From Mycobacterium sp. (lineage in GTDB: Bacteria > Actinomycetota > Actinomycetes > Mycobacteriales > Mycobacteriaceae): DNA of 6,352 nucleotides. The position numbers and the translations under genes were made by a program. The stretch spans positions 1-6,352 of the forward strand of contig JAFAQO010000032.1 in NCBI GenBank assembly GCA_019246375.1, read 5' to 3'. Shown piece after piece: positions 1 through 6,352 of this stretch (positions are counted from its first letter, which is position 1; every line of letters starts with the position of its first letter). The notes beneath the pieces are model-generated. The model did not search any database, was not told the origin of the DNA, and worked only from the letters and a program-made list of their open reading frames with translations.

Positions 1-788
1 CCGACCTGATGCAGGAAGCCAAAAGCGGGCTGGTCGCTCACCTGGAAGCGTTCGCCGGCAACACTATTGAGTTCATCCGGAGTGAGAGCCCGCTGTTGAT
101 CGACGGTATCGGTATCCCCGATATCGACGTGGACTTGCGCGGTCGTCATGTCGTGGTGGTGGCCGACGAGCCGACGGCCGCCGATGACCTGAAGGCGCTC
201 AAACCGTTCATCAAGGAATACCGGCCGGTGATGATCGGGGTTGGTAGCGGAGCCGACGTCTTGCGCAAAGCGGGCTATCGACCGCAAATCATCGTCGGCG
301 ACCCTGGCCAGCTCAGTACCGAGGTGCTCAAGTGCGGCGCTCAAGTCGTGCTGCCGGCTGACGCCGATGGCCACGCGCCCGGCCTGGAACGCATCCAGGA
401 TCTCGGGGTCGGTGCGATGACGTTTCCGGCTGCCGGCTCGGCCGCTGATCTCGCGCTGCTGTTGGCCGATCACCACGGTGCCGCGCTGCTGGTCACGGCC
501 GGACACACCGCCAACATCGAAACGTTCTTCGACCGAACACGCCAGCACAGCAACCCCTCGACCTTCCTCACCAGGCTCAGAGTGGGCGAGAAACTGGTGG
601 ACTCACGGGCGGTGGCGACCCTGTACCGCAACCGCATCTCAGCCGGCGCGATCGCGCTATTGATCCTGACGATGCTGATCGCGGTGATTGTCGCGCTGTG
701 GGTATCGCGAACTGAGGCAGTCGTCATGCACTGGGTTGTCGACTACTGGAACCGCTTCTCCCTGTGGGCGCAGGGCTGGATCACCTAG
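1..788 (+). CDS. steA: SteA-like membrane protein, C-terminal part (5' end outside window)
   Basis: The reading frame is open from the first bases (codons from base 3) to TAG at 786-788, giving about 261 residues; the full-length M. tuberculosis relative (Rv1697, about 393 aa as I recall) implies roughly 130 missing N-terminal residues. Counting from the ATG at base 9, the soluble part resembles the thiamin pyrophosphokinase-type fold: GVGSGADVL at 77-85, IIVGDPGQ at 94-101, and AAGSAADLALLL at 141-152. A single hydrophobic segment at about 211-231 (AGAIALLILTMLIAVIVALW) is followed by a tail of about 28 residues rich in Trp. This predicts a cytoplasmic domain anchored by one C-terminal helix. 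In Corynebacterium SteA works with SteB in cell separation, together with the peptidoglycan hydrolase RipA; enzymatic activity is not established. The coupled downstream gene is the SteB homologue, which fits a two-protein membrane complex. Confidence 0.9.
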   Translation, partial: DLMQEAKSGLVAHLEAFAGNTIEFIRSESPLLIDGIGIPDIDVDLRGRHVVVVADEPTAADDLKALKPFIKEYRPVMIGVGSGADVLRKAGYRPQIIVGDPGQLSTEVLKCGAQVVLPADADGHAPGLERIQDLGVGAMTFPAAGSAADLALLLADHHGAALLVTAGHTANIETFFDRTRQHSNPSTFLTRLRVGEKLVDSRAVATLYRNRISAGAIALLILTMLIAVIVALWVSRTEAVVMHWVVDYWNRFSLWAQGWIT

Positions 789-793
789 GAGGG
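787..793 (+). promoter_or_regulatory. Ribosome binding site of mctB
   Basis: AGGAGGG lies 7 bases before the GTG at 801 and overlaps the steA stop codon (786-788). This fixes the mctB start and implies that ribosomes finishing steA can reinitiate on mctB, keeping the two partners at linked levels. Confidence 0.85.
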
Positions 794-800
794 CTCGCCA

Positions 801-1751
801 GTGATTTCTCTACGCCAACACGCGATCTCGCTGGCTGCGGTGTTCCTGGCGTTGGCAGTTGGAGTCGTCCTCGGTTCCGGCTTGCTTTCTGACACCCTGT
901 TGTCCGGACTGCGAGAGGAAAAGCGCGACCTCCACAGTCAGATCAACGCGCTCAACGACCAGAAGAATGTCCTGAACGAAAAGCTTAGCGCGGCAAACAA
1001 TTTCGATTCACAATTGGCGGATCGCATCGTACACGGCACGCTGGCAAGCAAGTCCGTGATAGCCTTCCGCACCCCCGATGCACGCGACGACGACGTCGCG
1101 GCGATATCGAAAGTCATCGGCCAGGCCGGAGGCGCGGTCACCGGCATAGTGTCGCTTACCCAGGAATTCGTAGACGCCAACTCCGCGGAGAAGCTACGCA
1201 CGGTGGTGAACTCGTCGATCCTGCCCGCGGGCGCCCAGTTGAGCACCAAGTTGGTCGACCAAGGTTCGCAAGCCGGCGACCTGCTCGGGATCGCATTGCT
1301 GATCAACCGTGATCCCGCCGTTCCCGTCGTCGACGACGCGCAGCGGGACACGGTTTTGGCCGCGCTGCGCGACACCGGGTTTATCTCCTACCCGTCGTCC
1401 TCTGACACGCATATCGGCGCGGCCAACGGCGCCGTCGTCATCACCGGCGGTCGACTCGGCGACGATGCCGGTAACCAGGGTGTCACCGTGGCGCGGTTCG
1501 CCGCCGCGCTCGCCCCCCACGGTTCGGGCGTCGTATTGGCCGGTCGCGACGGTGCCGCCAGCGGGACGGTCGCCGTCGCCGTGACCCGCGCCGATCCAAG
1601 CATGGCGTCCGCAATCAGCACCGTCGATGACCTCGACGGCGAGCAGGGAAAGATCACCACCGTCCTGGCGCTACAGGACCTGATCAACGGTGGTCACACT
1701 GGTCAATACGGCATCGGGCACGGCGCTACGGCGGTTACCGTCGCGCAGTAG
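801..1751 (+). CDS. mctB: MctB/SteB family membrane-anchored envelope protein
   Basis: 316 residues from GTG at 801, chosen because of the strong ribosome binding site 7 bases upstream; the M. tuberculosis relative Rv1698 is about 314 aa. An N-terminal hydrophobic segment (about residues 9-29, SLAAVFLALAVGVVLGSGLL) serves as anchor or uncleaved signal. A heptad-like charged stretch at about 36-68 (REEKRDLHSQINALNDQKNVL) looks like a coiled coil, followed by an Ala/Gly/Val-rich alpha/beta domain to the end. No cysteine is present; two histidines sit close together near the C-terminus (GHTGQYGIGHG). In M. tuberculosis the protein was described as an outer-membrane-associated copper efflux factor (MctB), whereas in Corynebacterium the homologue SteB is a partner of SteA in cell separation. 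The 12-base gap to steA and the paired anchors favour a SteA-SteB complex here; a copper role cannot be read from the sequence. Confidence 0.93.
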   Translation: MISLRQHAISLAAVFLALAVGVVLGSGLLSDTLLSGLREEKRDLHSQINALNDQKNVLNEKLSAANNFDSQLADRIVHGTLASKSVIAFRTPDARDDDVAAISKVIGQAGGAVTGIVSLTQEFVDANSAEKLRTVVNSSILPAGAQLSTKLVDQGSQAGDLLGIALLINRDPAVPVVDDAQRDTVLAALRDTGFISYPSSSDTHIGAANGAVVITGGRLGDDAGNQGVTVARFAAALAPHGSGVVLAGRDGAASGTVAVAVTRADPSMASAISTVDDLDGEQGKITTVLALQDLINGGHTGQYGIGHGATAVTVAQ

Positions 1752-1810
1752 CCCGGCGACGATGCGGGCCGGGTGCCGCCGGAGAAGGCGGACAATTGAG
1801 CCCAACGGGC

Positions 1811-4294
<2,484 letters not shown>

Positions 4295-4298
<4 letters not shown>

Positions 4299-5245
4299 CC
4301 ACGACGTTGCGGCCGGCGCTAAACACACAGCTGCAGAACTACCTCGACCACCTGACGATTGAACGGGCGGTGGCGGCCAACACCTTAAGCTCCTACCGGC
4401 GGGACCTGCGCCGCTACGCCGAGCACCTGACGCTGCGCGGGATCGACGACCTGGCCAAGGTCAGCGAGGATGACGTCAGTGAATTCCTGATGGCGCTGCG
4501 GCGGGGGGATGCGTCCACGGGTGCGTCTGCGCTGTCGGCGGTGTCGGCGGCGCGCGCCCTGATCGCGGTGCGTGGCCTACACCGGTTTGCCGCCGCAGAG
4601 GGGTTCGCCGACGTCGATGTGGCGCGGGCCGTCAAACCGCCGACTCCTGGGCGCCGACTGCCCAAGAGCCTGACCGTCGACCAGGTGCTGGCGCTGCTCG
4701 CAGGCGCGGGCGGCGACAGCCCGTCGGATGGTCCGCTGACCCTGCGCAACCGGGCGCTGCTGGAACTGCTGTACTCGACCGGATCGCGGATCTCGGAGGC
4801 CGTCGGGCTCGATGTCGACGACATCGATACCCAAGCCAGGTCGGTGCTGCTGCGCGGCAAGGGCGGCAAGCAGCGGCTGGTACCGATCGGCCGGCCCGCC
4901 GTGGAGGCGCTCGATGGTTACCTGGTGCGAGGACGTCCCGAACTGGGGCGCCGCGGTCGCGGGACGCCGGCCATCTTCCTCAATGCGCGCGGCGGCCGTT
5001 TGTCGCGGCAAAGTGCGTGGCAAGTGCTCCAGGACGCGGCTGAGCGAGCCGGGATCACTTCGGGTGTGTCGCCGCACATGTTGCGGCATTCGTTCGCCAC
5101 CCACCTGCTCGACGGCGGCGCCGACGTCCGGGTCGTGCAGGAACTCCTGGGCCACGCCTCGGTGACGACGACGCAGATCTACACGTTGGTCACCGTGCAC
5201 GCATTGCGCGAGGTGTGGGCCGGGGCGCACCCGCGGGCACGCTAG
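4295..5245 (+). CDS. xerD: Tyrosine recombinase XerD
   Basis: 316 residues from GTG at 4295 (relatives about 311 aa). Together with XerC it resolves chromosome dimers at dif before division. The N-terminal SAM-like core-binding domain (about 12-105, [21 protein letters not shown]) is followed by the catalytic domain with a complete active site: Arg165 (STGSRISE), Lys189 (LRGKGGKQR), His261 and Arg264 ([12 protein letters not shown]), His287 ([14 protein letters not shown]) and the nucleophile Tyr296. The C-terminal tail [16 protein letters not shown] is typical of the mycobacterial protein. GTG overlaps the Nudix stop as GTGA (4295-4298), again without a clear ribosome binding site, so all three genes from pyrG onward are probably one translationally coupled unit. 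The housekeeping XerD, rather than a phage or integron integrase, is inferred from length, lack of extra domains and the conserved neighbourhood; no att or dif site is visible. Confidence 0.95.
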
Positions 5246-5253
5246 CCGGGCAA

Positions 5254-6012
5254 TCAGTTCGAGCCGAGGTACTCCGACTCGAGTACCAGATCTGGGATCA
5301 AGGTCTGGTACTCGGCGTGCGTCTTGTGTTCGATGGTGCGCCACAAAGTGCCCTCTTGCCGTCGCATGTATTCCCGGTACTTCGGTGCGCCCGGCATCTT
5401 GACGTTGTCGGCCACCACGATCGCGCGTGGATGCAGCCATCCGCGGTCGAGGATGCTCTGCAGATCGGTCACATAGGCGCTCTTGTCGTGATCGAGGAAC
5501 AGGAAGTCCAGCGAACCGGCGGTGAAGCCGTGCTGCCCGGCCAGCGCTTCCAGGGTGCGCCCGCCGTCGCCGATGGTGCCGACCACACACGTGACCCGCT
5601 CGGCGACTCCGGCGTGAGCCCAGATTTGGCGGGCGTTGACGGCGTTGGCTTCGGCGAGTTCGACCGAATACACCTTCGCGGCGGGGGCGGCGCGGGCAAT
5701 CCGCAGCGCGCCGTACCCGCAGTAAGTGCCCAGTTCCAGCGCCAGCTTCGGGTCGGCCCGCCGGACGGCGGCGTCGAGCAGCGCCCCTTTCTCGTCGCCC
5801 ACATTGATCAGCATCGACTTCTCGTACGCGAACCGGTCGATCGTGGCCAGCACGTCGTCGACGTCGCCGGCTTTGGCGTTTTTCAGCACGTATTCGAGCG
5901 CAGCGGCTTCGCGTCCATCGCCGATCTGCCCCGTCGTCGTGATGTTGCGGGCACCGGTCGCCATTCGCCAGACTGACCAACGCAAAAACGGAATCCGCTG
6001 CTTGAGACTCAT
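5254..6012 (-). CDS. Catechol-O-methyltransferase family SAM-dependent methyltransferase
   Basis: 252 residues on the minus strand, ATG at 6012-6010, stop TGA at 5256-5254. The family marks align with animal COMT: INVGDEKG (69-76), the SAM loop LALELGTYCGYGALRIA (90-106), the acidic ribose ligand Glu118 in VYSVE, LFLDHDK (171-177) with metal ligand Asp174 and catalytic-type Lys177, and ADNVKMPGAPKY (201-212) with metal ligands Asp202 and Asn203. It should transfer methyl groups to a vicinal-diol or catechol-like substrate with Mg; the true substrate is unknown. Asp176 stands where rat COMT has a Trp. The basic, aromatic N-terminus (LKQRIPFLRWSVWR) precedes the core. An internal ATG giving Met17 (at 5964) is an alternative start. 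The ATG at 6012 has no ribosome binding site but lies 7 bases after a -10-like TATCGT, suggesting a leaderless message. It converges on xerD with 8 bases between the stops and looks like an independent gene. Confidence 0.9.
   Translation of the reverse strand: MSLKQRIPFLRWSVWRMATGARNITTTGQIGDGREAAALEYVLKNAKAGDVDDVLATIDRFAYEKSMLINVGDEKGALLDAAVRRADPKLALELGTYCGYGALRIARAAPAAKVYSVELAEANAVNARQIWAHAGVAERVTCVVGTIGDGGRTLEALAGQHGFTAGSLDFLFLDHDKSAYVTDLQSILDRGWLHPRAIVVADNVKMPGAPKYREYMRRQEGTLWRTIEHKTHAEYQTLIPDLVLESEYLGSN
5280..5314 (+). terminator. Long hairpin past the xerD stop, possible operon end
   Basis: The arms 5280-5292 and 5302-5314 pair over 13 positions with one G-U wobble and a 9-base loop. 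The hairpin begins 34 bases after the xerD stop and lies inside the 3' coding part of the convergent methyltransferase gene. In the xerD-sense RNA the imperfect position is a G-U pair, whereas in the opposite RNA it becomes an A-C mismatch, so the structure favours xerD-operon transcripts. The DNA after it is only mildly T-rich. A terminator or an RNA 3'-end stabiliser is inferred, not shown. Confidence 0.4.
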
Positions 6013-6019
6013 GGAGGAG

Positions 6020-6025
6020 ACGATA
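6020..6025 (-). promoter_or_regulatory. Candidate -10 element of the methyltransferase promoter
   Basis: Read on the minus strand this is TATCGT (TANNNT pattern), ending 7 bases before the ATG at 6012. The implied transcription start is at or within a base of the ATG, so the mRNA would be leaderless. The bases between, CTCCTCC on the minus strand, are the opposite of a ribosome binding site, which supports the leaderless reading. Confidence 0.45.
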
Positions 6026-6153
6026 GTCCGGTGACAAGGCGGGCCGGAACGGCCGGGGAGCCGTGCACATTGAAGTCAGCCGGCTGCCAGCGTCGAATAT
6101 TGGCTGCTGGTTGCGTTGCCTGCGGTTCACACGGCGCGGGCGCGCGCAGCCGT

Positions 6154-6159
6154 TAGACT
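6154..6159 (+). promoter_or_regulatory. Candidate -10 element for the parA-side transcript
   Basis: TAGACT fits TANNNT and is followed 8 bases later by the ATG at 6168. The implied start at about 6166-6168 gives a leaderless or nearly leaderless transcript. No clear -35 hexamer is present. It is divergent from the methyltransferase -10 at 6020-6025; apart from these two elements I see nothing further in 6026-6153. Confidence 0.5.
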
Positions 6160-6167
6160 TTCCTCCG

Positions 6168-6224
6168 ATGTCCGCCACTACTCACCTGCTTGTGCGTTCG
6201 ATGACAAGCCGCGACCACGCATGA
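6168..6224 (+). CDS. Candidate 18-residue leaderless small ORF before parA
   Basis: ATG at 6168 to TGA at 6222-6224 encodes MSATTHLLVRSMTSRDHA. It starts 8 bases after the TAGACT element, as expected of a mycobacterial leaderless message, and its stop overlaps the parA-like start as ATGA (6221-6224). The parA start itself has no ribosome binding site, so translation of this small ORF could deliver ribosomes to it. The peptide has no recognisable motif and no cysteine. It may be only a delivery device, or the decayed or shifted beginning of a longer parA N-terminus; the call rests on signal spacing alone. Confidence 0.4.
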   Translation: MSATTHLLVRSMTSRDHA

Positions 6225-6352
6225 TGACCGCCGACGCCGACAGCGGCGCTCCAGTCGGGCTGACCGGACGGCCGCCGCGCGCGATCCCCGACCCCAAGCC
6301 ACGGACCTCCCACGGTCCGGCCAAAGTCGTCGCGATGTGCAACCAGAAGGGC
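6221..6352 (+). CDS. ParA/Soj-type ATPase, N-terminal part (3' end outside window)
   Basis: Forty-four codons from ATG at 6221 run open to the window end, reading MMTADADSGAPVGLTGRP at the start and ending ...GPAKVVAMCNQKG. The final residues are the beginning of a deviant Walker A motif (KGGVGKT type) that follows the first beta strand in ParA/MinD ATPases. The leader GLTGRPPRAIP...TSHGPAKV matches the mycobacterial gene next to scpA and scpB (Rv1708 in M. tuberculosis), which is distinct from the origin-proximal parA. ATG 6224 is an equally possible start; no upstream in-frame start codon is seen back to about 6146. There is no ribosome binding site, but the start overlaps the stop of a small ORF. 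Role inferred from context: chromosome organisation or cargo positioning together with the ScpAB condensin genes presumed downstream. Confidence 0.9.
   Translation, partial: MMTADADSGAPVGLTGRPPRAIPDPKPRTSHGPAKVVAMCNQKG

Noticed and set aside
1325..1338. Perfect 14-base palindrome CGTCGTCGACGACG in mctB
   Set aside because: It is explained by the codons for Val-Val-Asp-Asp in GC-rich usage and has no partner copies in the window.
1774..1789. 5-bp stem CCGCC/GGCGG after mctB as a terminator
   Set aside because: Too short in such GC-rich DNA and not followed by a T-tract; the 8-bp stem at 1811-1838 is the better candidate.
4531..4555. Tandem GTCGGCGG repeats in xerD
   Set aside because: Only two imperfect units encoding Ser-Ala-Val-Ser-Ala within the conserved recombinase sequence; codon bias suffices.
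5215..5976. 253-codon plus-strand frame antisense to the methyltransferase
   Set aside because: No start signals and no family resemblance; the opposite strand has a complete COMT signature.
4577..6178. 533-codon open frame on the minus strand across xerD and the methyltransferase region
   Set aside because: It overlaps two well-supported genes, is Arg/Gly/Gln-rich low-complexity protein without family motifs, and in the methyltransferase region it is out of frame with the COMT motifs.

Overview
The window is high-GC actinobacterial chromosome, almost certainly from a Mycobacterium species. Six protein genes are recognisable and match, by my recollection of the families, the conserved mycobacterial block steA - mctB (steB) - pyrG - ADP-ribose pyrophosphatase - xerD ... 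parA-like gene that precedes scpA/scpB. Codon usage is GC-rich, starts are often GTG or TTG, and gene ends overlap, all typical of the genus. The encoded proteins are close to, but not identical with, the M. tuberculosis versions I remember, so I read this as another mycobacterium and do not name the species.

Layout. 1-788: 3' two thirds of steA. 801-1751: mctB/steB, coupled to steA by a strong ribosome binding site that overlaps the steA stop. 1752-1930: an intergenic region with two overlapping, mutually exclusive hairpins, a candidate -10 box and a short leader. 1931-5245: a tight three-gene operon, pyrG (TTG start), a Nudix ADP-ribose pyrophosphatase (8-base overlap) and xerD (4-base overlap). 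5254-6012, minus strand: a catechol-O-methyltransferase-family gene convergent with xerD, with only 8 bases between the stops. 6013-6220: a divergent control region. 6221-6352: the first 44 codons of a ParA/Soj-type ATPase, cut by the window end in the middle of its Walker A motif.

Biology. SteA and SteB/MctB form a membrane pair linked in Corynebacterium to cell separation, while MctB has been linked in M. tuberculosis to copper handling. PyrG makes CTP, the Nudix enzyme cleaves ADP-ribose, XerD resolves chromosome dimers, and the ParA-like protein leads into the condensin-type scpAB genes. Much of the block therefore serves the late cell cycle (chromosome resolution, organisation and cell separation), with two metabolic enzymes embedded. 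The methyltransferase on the opposite strand is the odd member.

The signals most worth a second look are not in the main coding sequences. They are (a) an 18-codon, apparently leaderless small ORF whose stop overlaps the parA start as ATGA; (b) a second apparently leaderless start, for the methyltransferase, in the same divergent region; (c) a 13-base-pair hairpin just past the xerD stop, inside the methyltransferase coding region; and (d) the structured pyrG leader. I see no mobile element, CRISPR array, tRNA or rRNA. I do not see a wholly novel multi-gene system here.
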